A stretch of DNA of 64,000 bases from Epiperipatus broadwayi. Lineage: Eukaryota; Onychophora; Udeonychophora; Euonychophora; Peripatidae. Location: NCBI GenBank assembly GCA_028023455.1, contig JAQFVV010000520.1, positions 212,001 through 276,000 of the forward strand, written 5' to 3'. Positions 1-9,395 of the stretch are shown here, piece by piece. The notes below the pieces were generated by a model. It was not told where the DNA came from, searched no databases, and saw nothing but the letters and a program-made list of their open reading frames with translations. Each line of letters opens with the position of its first letter. Within the stretch, counting starts at the first letter, position 1. Both the position numbers and the translations under genes were made by a program.

Positions 1-460
1 TAAAATTTTACATTATTCTCCTTTTCTTATTACAAAATCTGTTTTTCCGTTAAGAATTTCTGCCATTTTTAATTACTATCAAAAAGTTGTTTCTGATAGC
101 AATCTTTCACCTTTTGAAATTTCCTTTCACTATTTGAATCAATGATTCAATATACACTTTCCAACATTGAATTTATTTTAGTTAACTTATTTCTAAAAAA
201 AAAAAGAAAAATTAAACTTTCACTGTACGTTTTTTTTTTTTTTTTTAAAAAAACATTATGTTACAAAAAAAAATAAAGATCGTGTTTGCTCTCCTTTCTT
301 TCTTTTATAATACCTAATATTAAAAAGTAATTTGTACCGTATATATAAATAAATATTTTGTTACAAAAAAAAATAAAGATCATGTTTGCTCTCCCTTCTT
401 TTTTTTATAATACCTAATATTAAAAAGTAATTTGTACCGTATATATAAATAAATGGTACA
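1..460. other. AT-rich leading sequence with 100-bp duplication
   Basis: No coding signal is visible. The stretch is AT-rich with homopolymer runs and holds the tandem duplication listed separately. It ends in TGGTACA followed by an AT run and then the LTR start at 471. That resembles the 3' ends of the LTRs elsewhere in the window, so it could be the tail of an earlier LTR. The longer 3'-end consensus seen in other copies is missing. Confidence 0.4.
261..454. repeat. Tandem duplication, 100-bp period, two copies
   Basis: Bases 261-354 and 361-454 align at an exact offset of 100 bp with only a few substitutions, for example CGTG versus CATG. Both copies end in the same stretch containing TTTGTACCGTATATAT. 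This is a direct duplication lying just upstream of the LTR at 471. Confidence 0.9.
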
Positions 461-470
461 ATATATATAT

Positions 471-506
471 TGAAACAGACAGATCGGAGAACCGATCTTC
501 GTTTCA
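471..506 (+). other. 5'-terminal LTR stem-loop
   Basis: The first 36 bases of the LTR fold on themselves. TGAAAC (471-476) pairs with GTTTCA (501-506), and AGATCGG (481-487) pairs with CCGATCT (492-498) around a 4-nt loop. The LTR at 51893 has AGATCGA/TCGATCT at the inner stem, a compensatory change. Confidence 0.85.
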
Positions 507-765
507 GGTGTTTTTATGTACGGTAATTCAAACTACTGTTCGCCTGCAGTGAGATTTTGTCTATTTTAAGTTATAATATAAATTAGTTATATATTCTATA
601 GTTTATAAATAAATATGTAAAGTTTCTGTATATAAATGTCACAAACCATGAAATAATATTTGTGTGTGCATGGTTTGCGAATTTGTATCAATTAATTTAA
701 AGTGTCAGTGCGGGCGTATTGGTTTTAAATTTTAGTTTTAAAATTGTATAAAGTCGTCTAAAAAT

Positions 766-796
766 ACTGATCAAAAATCACATTCCTTTGATCAGT
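766..796 (+). other. Conserved internal LTR hairpin
   Basis: ACTGATCAAA (766-775) pairs with TTTGATCAGT (787-796) around a loop containing TCACATTCC. The LTRs at 51893 and 57273 keep the same stem and loop (52204-52233 in the left copy) although the flanks have diverged, suggesting a constrained structure or palindromic protein site. Confidence 0.7.
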
Positions 797-2109
797 GTTT
801 TTAATTAAAATCTAATTGCACAAATGTTCAGAGCAATTAAGTTGTAGTCAAAATTAGTAAGGAATTTTTATATGTAATTACTGTACCGATTTAAAAGTGG
901 CATATTAAATTAAAAGATTGCTAAAAACAGATAATTGATTGTTGGTCAAGCTGCATCGCTAGAGGCTAGAGAAAGGAGGCGGAGCCTAAAACAAAACAAG
1001 TCGGAAAGGTCAGCAGTGGCTATTTTAGAGAAAAACTTACATTCTAACTTTTGTCGTGTGTGAGAGAAGTAGTCTCGAGACAACACAGCAGTTGAGTATA
1101 ATTCAAACATTTTTTATTAAGAAGTTTACCAGTGAATCGCAATGTTGATGGGCTAAGTGCCAGGAGCTGGTCTCTGCCCGCCAATATGGATCTTCGTGCC
1201 GCTGTTTGATCATGTTTCATATACTTCAGAATTTCCAACTTCCAATCTCAAAATTTACTATGCCTTACAAATAACTTTCAAAAATGCGCGCCTACATTCG
1301 TCACAAGCCAAGCTGGATGAAGAAAGAAGAGTAACTGTGTTACACAAACTTTAACTTTCTTCCGTGCTTAATATTATCAATCAAGTAAATCATATGTAAG
1401 TTTTTATGTCATTTATAATGCTATTATTTAACCTGTCAGTAAATTTTCTTTTCTTTTAATCCTCTGCTCTAGTCTTTAGAAATCATTTATAAAATTGTAA
1501 TTAATAGTAATAATATTTCAACTGAATGCATTTATATTTTCTTATGTTGCTTATTTCATAGACAAACATTGCCAATAGTAATATTTCCAACTCTGTGTAA
1601 ACTAGTGTGTAATAATGATCAATTTAATTTAAAAGTAATTTCATGTTCTGAATTAAATATTCTTCCACATTCCGAGTTAGTAAATGTTAAATCACTTTAT
1701 TATTCTATGTTAAGTTGTTATAAAATTACAATCTAAGTTGCAATATTAAATATATATATAATAGTTTCAAAGTGTGATCGTAATGTCATGTCTGATCTGA
1801 GAAATAACTACCTGTGTAATTTGATACTGTCGCTACCGCCTGTCAACCTGAAGGGTTAGGAGTCCCAGAGTAAAATTAACTAATTATTGTTTTTCACCGT
1901 CAGTTTAATTTCGCTATGTTTTTATTGGGGTAAGGATCTCAGCCTGTGGCGTAGAAACAGACAAATAGTTTCCAGGTTTTATATAATTTCTTTTAAAAAT
2001 CCGCTTCAAGTATTCGTCCTTCACGTCTGTGGCAATGCCTTCCCTTCGCTGAAGTTAGCGTCTCACCATTCTACCATTGGGGAATGAAAGCAGTTTTCTT
2101 TCCCGGTAA

Positions 2110-2226
2110 TCTCTTGGATCACCGGGGTTCGAAATGATCCCGGCTGGTTGTCGTGTCCCGGAGCTACTTGGGGGCATTAAGCCTTGTCAAAGTACAAGCC
2201 GCCCGGTATTCCGTTAATGCACCGCA
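2110..2226 (+). promoter_or_regulatory. Conserved GC-richer block in LTR
   Basis: This block, which includes CTTGGATCACCGGGGTTCGA and GCCGCCCGGTATTCCGT, is much more similar to 53667-53785 and 59047-59165 than the surrounding LTR is. It lies upstream of the TATA-like modules. GGGGTTCGAA resembles a Pol III B-box, but no A-box stands out. It could be a promoter, enhancer or RNA-structure element. The function is not established. Confidence 0.5.
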
Positions 2227-2260
2227 ATTGATTACTGTAGGGCTTTTGAATAGGCAACCA

Positions 2261-2420
2261 CCAGTTCATCTATCTTCCATGTCGTATTTATATAAAACCA
2301 TCAGTTCATCTATCTTCCATGTCGTATTTATATAAAACCACCAGTTCATCTATCTTCCATGTCGTATTTATATAAAACCACCAGTACATCTATCTCTTAT
2401 GTCGGATTTATATAAAACCA
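2261..2420 (+). repeat. Four 40-bp tandem repeats, each with a TATA-like box
   Basis: Four units of exactly 40 bp occupy 2261-2300, 2301-2340, 2341-2380 and 2381-2420. The first three differ at one base and the fourth carries several changes. Each ends in TATATAAAA (2289, 2329, 2369, 2409). The related LTRs have a single counterpart (TATATAAAA at 53854 and 59234), so this copy amplified what is probably the core promoter. Confidence 0.92.
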
Positions 2421-2646
2421 TCTCCACTGTTCGTCTACGTTCCGGCTCGAGCCTATTCAAATAAAATAAGTTAATAAAAATCTTTAGAGAAATATTTTTC
2501 CAGTGCTCAAATACTCTGATTCTCTTAACCACCCGTCAATCATTTAACTACCCAGCTATCGGCATAAGTTTGTTTATTAAATAAAACGTTCACTAAAGAC
2601 TTGTAGCCAAATACAAGAGGATTTATGAAGTCTTACCGTACTGTAT

Positions 2647-2766
2647 AACACTATATTTATATGCTGTATATTTCTATTATATAACCTTATATTCATGTGC
2701 TTTCTATTTGTCTTATTTAACACTATATTTATATGCTTTATATTTTGCTTATTAAACACTTTATTT
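2647..2766. repeat. 36-bp tandem repeat, just over three copies
   Basis: Units beginning AACACTATATTTATATGCT or a close variant start at 2647, 2683 and 2719, with a partial unit at 2755, giving a steady 36-bp period. It lies in the 3' third of the solo LTR. The minus-strand open frame there just follows the repeat. Confidence 0.8.
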
Positions 2767-3102
2767 AATCTTAATCTTTGTGTCCTCCACCTTATTACTC
2801 TCTAAGTCTATTTAGCCACTTACTGTCTGTATTGGCAACTTAAATATATACGTTACATGAATGACCGTCCCAGTATCTAGAGTCTAATAAACCTATATAT
2901 CATTAACTGTAAGAATTTAGTCTATGTTCTGAGCTGAGCTAGAAAAGGGATAACCCCGTGCTGTTATAAAGTCATCATCGGTTAGTCATACCGGGGTTTG
3001 GGTTGGAATTCAGTTGGCGTTTTGGAATTTATTCTTAAACGTGGGCTGGGTTTGGACTCGGGTACTGTGTATGAGTAAGCGTGGTGGATTTATACCGGTA
3101 CA

Positions 3103-3666
3103 ATATATATATTGCCAATTAAATTTTCCTTATTTTCTTTCTCTATATGTATTAAATATCATTATATATTATTTGAAAAAGAATATATAAATCATTGCTT
3201 ACAATGGTTTTTTTTTTTTCAATTATTTGCTGCCAACCTATTGAATAATTGGTCTTTTTTTTTCATTAAATATTTTCCTAATACATATAACATATTTATA
3301 ATAATAAAATACTTCTTTCCTTAAATTTGAATATAAAAAAAATATATTAAATTTATAATCTTTCCAGAATAGTGTACCTTTACTATTATTTTTTTTTACA
3401 TATTTATATTAATACCTAATTGAATTCAATTTTTAATTGAATGTTATGATATAGTTAAAATATATCCTATATAAATATATCATATAGGTTCAGATAAACT
3501 TACAAGAACACTACATAAATATGCTACTTCTCATTCTATTCATCACTTTGTCATTTCTGTCTATCAACCTATACATTTATTCATTTATCTATCAATCTAT
3601 CATATTACAAGAAAATCAAGTCAGATGTCACATGACCTAATTTAATAGGCTTGTATTTACACATGG
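3103..3666. other. AT-rich, no gene seen
   Basis: Mainly A/T homopolymers and short simple repeats such as TATCTATCAATCTATC. I see no coding, RNA or transposon signature. Confidence 0.5.
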
Positions 3667-4301
3667 TATATATAGAGCTCACAAAATAAGCTCTTAACAA
3701 GATTTACAGAATATTCTCAATCCCAGACTGGTTTCTGCTACTGGTGTCATCAGTGAGGTGCCAGAATATTCAAGCATTAGATTAAAAATACCAGGACAGG
3801 CCCAGCACTTTATCTAATGTATAACTATTAAGTAGAAAATCTGAAATTTTCAGACATCCATATGTCTTCCAATCCAGCTACCTAACTTAAATAGCCATAT
3901 GGGACTGAACTAAGTTTAGATACACCATATATTAATAGCTTTAGCAAAATAAAATTGCCAAAGCCTTAATAACAATTCTAATAGTAATTTTATTTTTTGC
4001 TATTAAGGCTTTGGTGATTTTATATTGCTAAAGCTATTAATATAAGGTGTATCTGAACTTAGTTCAGTCTCATATGGCTATTTAAGTTAGATAGCTGGAT
4101 TGGAAGACAAATGGATGTCTGAAAATTTTAGATTTTCTACTTAATAGTTATACATTAGATAAAATGCTAGGCTTGTCCAGTATTTTTAATTTAATGCTTG
4201 AATATCCTGGTACCTCACTGATGATGCCAGTAGCAGAAACTGATCTGGGGTTGGGGCTATTTTGCAAAGCCTGTTAAGAGCTTATTTTGGAGCTCTATAT
4301 A
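3667..4301. mobile_element. Large foldback (inverted-repeat) element
   Basis: The 635-bp segment is a near-complete inverted repeat. It begins TATATAGAGCTC (3667) and ends GAGCTCTATATA (4301). The arms of roughly 300 bp pair throughout, for example CCAAAGCCTTAATA with TATTAAGGCTTTGG near the centre, around a loop of about 25 nt near 3973-3998. There is no transposase, so it is a non-autonomous foldback or MITE-like element. Its arms share CAGACTGGTTTCTG and CAGTGAGG blocks with the foldback at 18971-19645. Confidence 0.9.
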
Positions 4302-4514
4302 TAACAATCTATCATATTTCTGTCTAACTGATTATCTATTAATCGATTGTGTATATATCCTTTTATCTGTACACATATATAGGCAGTGTATATGTATAGA
4401 TAGAGATATGTAATATGTTTGCTTACAATTTAATTTAATTACAATATAATGGTTGATAAAAATTTGAATTTAATGATTGTGATTAATATAGGTACAAAAA
4501 TGCATGCTGATATC
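4302..4514. other. AT-rich spacer
   Basis: Simple AT-rich sequence between the foldback and a LINE fragment. No feature recognised. Confidence 0.5.
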
Positions 4515-4960
4515 ATTGTCATCATTATCAACTAGTTCAATCCAACTTCTCTGACCTCTAGACTCTCGTCTCCACATCACCCCTGCACACTTTCTTATTT
4601 CATTCATTTATCTCACATGTAGTGTTTTTCTGGGTCTTTTACAATCTCCTGGAATCCAGTTTAATATTTCAATTGTCTATTATCATCTCTTCTAGCAATA
4701 TATCCATCTCAACTCCACTTTAATTTTTAATTCTTTCAACAATGTCAGTAACACCTGTTTGTTCTCTTACCCATATATTGCGTTTTTTGATCTCTTCTTG
4801 TTACTCCTAGTATGCATCTCTCCATACTTCTTTGCATAATCTGAAGCCTTTGTATTCTCTTTTATTAAGTGTCCAAGTCTCAGATCTATAAGTAAAAACT
4901 GGTAAATCACATTTATTAAAAGCCTTCCTTTTGAAGCACATGCACTCCAACCAAGTTTAA
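4515..4960 (-). pseudogene. RTE-type LINE 3' fragment (C-terminal RT ORF remnant)
   Basis: On the minus strand, broken frames read as the C-terminal tail of an RTE/BovB-like ORF2. They include ETWTLNKRE, QTGVTDIVERIK and RGDVETRV, the familiar end of these proteins after the RT domain. The same region aligns base by base with 14460-14900 (AGTGTCCAAGTCTCAGAT, CTCTTCTTGTTACTCCTA). The fragment lacks the RT catalytic part, contains several stops and indels, and ends in a trinucleotide-rich tail (GATGACAATGATATCAG on the minus strand). It is a dead, 5'-truncated copy. Confidence 0.75.
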
Positions 4961-4995
4961 TTCTATGATATTAATTTCATCGATTATGTTTTGAT

Positions 4996-5026
4996 ATATA
5001 TGTGTGTGTGCGCGCGCGTGTGCAAA
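4996..5026. repeat. Alternating purine-pyrimidine tract
   Basis: TA steps pass into TG, then CG, then TG repeats, including TGTGTGCGCGCGCGTGTGC. It is a compact alternating pyrimidine-purine run of the kind that can adopt Z-DNA. Confidence 0.8.
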
Positions 5027-5362
5027 GGTGTAAATATTAAATAATAATTTACAGTGCTAAATATTTAGGTGCAATGTTTTTGAGATTAATTCATTGCAAC
5101 TGTTATTTTTAAATATAATTGGATAGACCTACCGGGGGCTATTCATTTATATTTAAAAATAAACAATTGTAATGTGTGTGTGTATATACATAATTGTATA
5201 TTTTATATATAAATATATATACAAAAGACATAGATAAATAATATTTAAAAAAAATTGAATATATTTTATTTTATAAAAATTTAAATATTTACTGCCAAAT
5301 AAAACTGCTGACCAATCAAAAACATTGTAGACACCCAAGAAAGTAATAAAGTATAAGACTGG

Positions 5363-5900
5363 AAATACATTAATAACTTTTATTAGCCATTTACTAGATT
5401 AGAGATTATTCACTTAATGAGTAATATTTATGTAGTGTAATTTCCACTACATCACTCTCACACAATGGTAGGGACTGTTTTCTATCTGCTTTTAATACTT
5501 TGTGAAGGGATGTAATCATAATGGTTAAAACATGTGAAAAGATATGTGATCACCAAGATACACATTTCATGCTGATTCAGCACTCATCAGTTGTTCCAAA
5601 TCACAATTTTTTCACACATATCTTTATCAATATGCAGTATATACAGATAATCAACTACTACAATTTAATTGATAAGTATCAAACTTAACACTCTCACAAC
5701 TTTGAAACAAACCACTTAATGGAAGTATATTAATAATTTTTATTAATCATTCAGATAATATTTCTGTAGAGTAATTTTTACTATACCATTCTCATGCAAG
5801 CTAGGTACTGAGTGGAAAATCGAGATTGATTTCTATCCACATTTTTAATATCTTGTGGAGAGTGGTGTAATGAAAATTTCACTATAGAAATATTATTTCT
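5363..5900. repeat. Diverged direct repeat of about 350 bp
   Basis: Two diverged units recur. ATTAATAACTTTTATTAGCC (5369) matches ATTAATAATTTTTATTAATC (5728). The following TAGTGTAATTTCCACTACAT (5435) matches TAGAGTAATTTTTACTATAC (5770). TTCTATCTGC...TTTGTGAAGGGATGTAATC matches TTCTATCCAC...CTTGTGGAGAGTGGTGTAATG. The first unit also has a hairpin (AAAGATATGTG with CACATATCTTT). I read it as an old tandem or foldback transposon relic. Confidence 0.55.
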
Positions 5901-7166
5901 AAGATTGGATTTTTAAAAAACAGTATAAGATCATGACAAAGACTAATTGTCCTTAACAATTTATTTTTATTATGTGAGCATTTAAGAATGGTGATTTCCA
6001 CTCTATATGTAATTTAGTTTGAAACTGTAAGTTCTAATTTGATTTTAAATTATTTAAATTGTAATATACTTTAAAACATTTTTACACACTACATTAAAGA
6101 GATATATTTATTAATTCTCTTATTATTTTTTGACCAATATTTTTTAAACCCAAGGTTAAAGAAATTTTGTTTCTTAAAAAAAAAAAATAAGAAAAAATAT
6201 AGATAATATGGGCAAATAATTAATAAGTAAATTACAGAATCAAAATTCATAAATTTTAACAAAGATTTTAAAATCAAAACATTTCATTTATCTTTATAAA
6301 AATAATTTCCTGTTTTAGTGAAGAACAGTAGAAAAGAAATGAATTCTTTTTTTAAAAAAAAATTAGTTTTTTAACAATTTGCCAAAAAGATTGTTTAAAA
6401 ATGCATATATATATATATATTCAAATTCATAATTTAAATTAGCATTTTATGTAATAATGCAATTCATCTAATACTTTAAAACAAATAAAATACATGATTA
6501 TTCTATAAAGCATCTTAGTCAAGACGTTACTCAAGAAATGTAACAGTGTATTATTCTATGAAATAAAAAAACAAATTTATTTAATCAATTATAGAAATTG
6601 ATTTTGCAGCAATCTTTATTCACAAATATAGAATTGATATCAAAGAACAACAAAAACCCAATACAAGTTTTGTTATTGATGTTTTTATTATTGCTACTAA
6701 ATTACGAAAAAAAATTCTTATCAATATGATCTGTGTTTGTACAGAAATAATTTTTTTAGAATATAAAATAATGAAAAAGCACATATTCTCCAAAGACATT
6801 ATTAATAAAAATTTGGCTCTGGAAATAATATAATTTTAAAAGGTCTTTTGATGAGTAATTATTTTCATTATTTTTTTAATTATTAGAATAATATTTTAAA
6901 TGTTTATTTTGACAGATTTTAAGCAATAGATTTTTTTCCTTTCTGCAATTAATCAACAAAACTTTTATTAAATATAATTTTAGATTATATAATGGTATTA
7001 TTTAATTTCCTTGAAATTTTTAACTAAACCTTTTGTTTAGTTATTTCTAGGCTATTTTGTAGTTTTCATTGTATGCATAATTCTTTTTTGTTTTACACAT
7101 AATTAGTTTTTTTTTTTAAATTCTAAATTATAACATTTTTTAATATATATACTTAGAGTAATTATA
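5901..7166. other. AT-rich, no gene seen
   Basis: Long A/T runs and a short (AT)n at about 6402-6420. Open frames here are chance frames with low-complexity composition. Nothing else recognised. Confidence 0.5.
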
Positions 7167-7170
7167 AAGT

Positions 7171-7211
7171 AAATAAGAGTTATTATATTATATATATAAT
7201 AACTCTTATTT
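7171..7211. repeat. Perfect 18-bp inverted repeat
   Basis: AAATAAGAGTTATTATAT (7171-7188) is the exact reverse complement of bases 7194-7211, with a 5-nt spacer. It sits directly before the Penelope-like fragment and may mark its edge or be a separate cruciform. Confidence 0.8.
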
Positions 7212-7229
7212 ATTTACTATGAACAGAAA

Positions 7230-8195
7230 ATCTTGCTAGCTTTCCACAATCGTACACCTGACATAATATACATGCGTTACGTTGATGATATATTTGTGAT
7301 ATCTCTTGTAGATATAATAGTGAACCTTCACAATAATCTCCAAAATATAACAAAACTCACATTCAACACCACATGGGCATGAAGTCAAATACCTCAATAT
7401 TATGGTCCACAGAAACACAGGAAATTTGGACTATCAAATGATAGTAAAACCAGTTGAAGTAAAAGGCCTCACACACCCTAGCTCTAATGTACGCCAAGCC
7501 CACAAACTTGCAGCCTTGTCATCATTTCTATTCAGGAATCATATACTATGTAAATATAAAGTAGACAAGCAAAATAACCTGATTCACTACATAGCAGACT
7601 TAGAAACTATAGGACACAAACAAGCAACCATCAACAGAAAAATCAATCAATTTCACCACAAAATAAAATATAACCAAATTAAAACAAAGAAACCATGAAT
7701 GCTACTCCCATACATCAGTTTCATAGCCAAACTCCTTAGTAGAAAACTATCCACAAATAGTTTAATTAACAACACAAAAGATAACCCCCCCCCCAACTGA
7801 CCCCCACCATTGCATATAAATTACTTGCCTCCATAATAACTGCTACACAAATTATCTATTATGGAGAAACTAAGACTAACATCAACAATAGAGTTTCTCA
7901 TCACAGATACCTATATAATAGAACTAAAATTAAGACAGAAGGAAGCTCTATATTTGCAGAATATGAAAAAACCACTGGCCACACTTTCCAACCAACAACT
8001 GCCAAAATGATCTGCACAGAAAGAAGTGATGCAAAATGCAAAGTCAAAGAAGTTTTCCATATAGTAAGTGATCTGACAGCAATAGACAGAAGAGAGGCTT
8101 GCTTCAGCATGTCCAAAAATAGATGCTTTAGCCAATTTACATACATTTGCATAAAGCTTCTCCATAAACTTTTCACAGTTAACGATGAGCTATGA
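7230..8195 (+). pseudogene. Penelope-like element fragment: RT palm plus GIY-YIG endonuclease
   Basis: The frame around 7263-7380 reads IIYMRYVDDIFVI, the RT palm motif C (YVDD) in the style of Penelope-like elements. A frameshift follows near 7380. The next frame (about 7382-7695) continues with VHRNTGNLDYQM and SSNVRQAHKLAALSSFLFRN, matching the RT thumb region of the family. The linker reads MLLPYI. A third frame from about 7820 to 8195 reads IIYYGETKTNINNRVSHHRY and later DRREACF, the GIY-YIG endonuclease with YYG in place of YIG. The 5' half of the RT is absent. Frame changes and the C-run near 7785 show it is inactive. A second fragment at 59870-60510 shares the linker and nuclease. Confidence 0.8.
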
Positions 8196-8654
8196 TTATA
8201 GGAACAAAGATTGCCTGAAAGTACTCAGTTTATTAATTAAGTTTATTAACTACCACAATTTTATATTTTCATTACATGTGCACAAAGCACACCTATAGAA
8301 TTCATAATTACTATAAGAATATATAATTAAAAATATACATATTCAACTTTTTTTCATGATGTTTATGTTAAGGAATTTTTTATTAAATTATTTAACAAAC
8401 CATTTTTCATTATCTATAATAATTTTTAATATTTGTTTTTACCTATTTGGTTCTTCATAAAATTTATTCTTCTATATTAATATTTTTGGCAAATTGGTGA
8501 TGTTATAAAATTAATTTAAATTCATATATTACACAAATCTATTTATAACTTTTTAAAAAGCAAACCTGCTGGTTTGAGAAATTGACTAATAATTTGTTCT
8601 ATAGATATAGAGATGTTCAGTTTTTATAATAAAATTAAGATTATTAAAATAAGA
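8196..8654. other. AT-rich, no gene seen
   Basis: Flanking sequence of the Penelope-like fragment. AT-rich with no recognised feature. Confidence 0.45.
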
Positions 8655-8920
8655 AGTTTGCTTTGATAACAGATTAAGATTGTTGATTGCTAGTAATATT
8701 GTTATTCATATGGAAAGAAACCAAATTTATTCATTCTTACAAAACATCAAAGAAACCAAAGTTCATACAAGTGCTATTGATAATTTACTTACACTCATTT
8801 ATCATTAAAAGGTTTAAAAGCATAGATGAAGCATCTATACATAGAGTTTATTCTTATATAGACAAACACATATTGACCATGCTTGATATAGATATTGTTT
8901 AAATGTTGATTGATTTTATG
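8655..8920. mobile_element. MITE relic, related to 19898-20089
   Basis: AGATTGTTGATTG (8676) and TATTGTTTAAATGTTGA (8894) match the right arm of the hairpin element at 19898-20089. They are separated by about 200 bp of other sequence, so this is an interrupted or recombined copy. Confidence 0.45.
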
Positions 8921-9309
8921 TTTTTACATATATAAATCTATCTAGCCTTGAGCATTATTAGATTTATTATCCAAGTAATAATATTTACTAAGGCTGTAAT
9001 CTCAAGAATGTGAACATAAAAAATGTGATAGTAGGGACCTCTACGGGTCTTAACCACAAGCTTACATTTTGGAAGAAAAGAGGGGAACCCTTCTTTACTT
9101 CAACTAATTTTCTATATAAATAGGTATAGTTTAAAACTTATAACTGACTATTTGTTAGTCTGCTTTCATAACCAGTTATATTTATCTGTTTAATAAGGTT
9201 TATTTAAACTTCTTTGAATTAATGCTTTTACTCTTTGTAATCAAGTTGTATCTTTAATGTCTATATAAACTTATTAAACCATAGATAAAGATGGATTTCT
9301 GCATTTATA

Positions 9310-9395
9310 GTTAAAAGTAGATTGCCTTGGCAACAAATTAGGATTGTTGATTGTTATTAATATTAGTATTGTTTAAGTGTTGACTGTTTTCAAGT
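9310..9395. mobile_element. Half-copy of the 19898 MITE family
   Basis: CCTTGGCAACAAATTAGG, GATTGTTGATTGTTATTAAT and GTATTGTTTAAGTGTTGACTG follow in the same order as in the right arm of 19898-20089. The opposite arm is missing. Confidence 0.6.

Larger units (their letters stand above)
471..3102 (+). mobile_element. Solo LTR (2,632 bp) of the hairpin-ended LTR family
   Basis: The element starts TGAAACAGAC and ends ACCGGTACA, a TG...CA boundary, with ATAT on both sides (467-470 and 3103-3106). It aligns along its length with the paired LTRs at 51893-54479 and 57273-59859. The match is clearest at 960-1340 (GAGGCGGAG, GATGGGCTAAGT, ATGCGCGCCTAC) and 2110-2226. No internal coding region or second LTR is attached, so it is a solo LTR, the usual product of LTR-LTR recombination. 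It differs from the paired copies by many substitutions and by two internal tandem expansions, so it is older or from a sister subfamily. Short open frames inside it are not conserved as proteins. Confidence 0.85.

Noticed and set aside
2261-2420. CRISPR-like direct repeats
   Set aside because: The repeats are contiguous 40-bp units without unique spacers, inside a eukaryotic LTR; no cas genes.
7901-8176. Minus-strand frames over the Penelope-like nuclease
   Set aside because: They are antisense shadows of the plus-strand GIY-YIG reading, which has the recognisable motifs.
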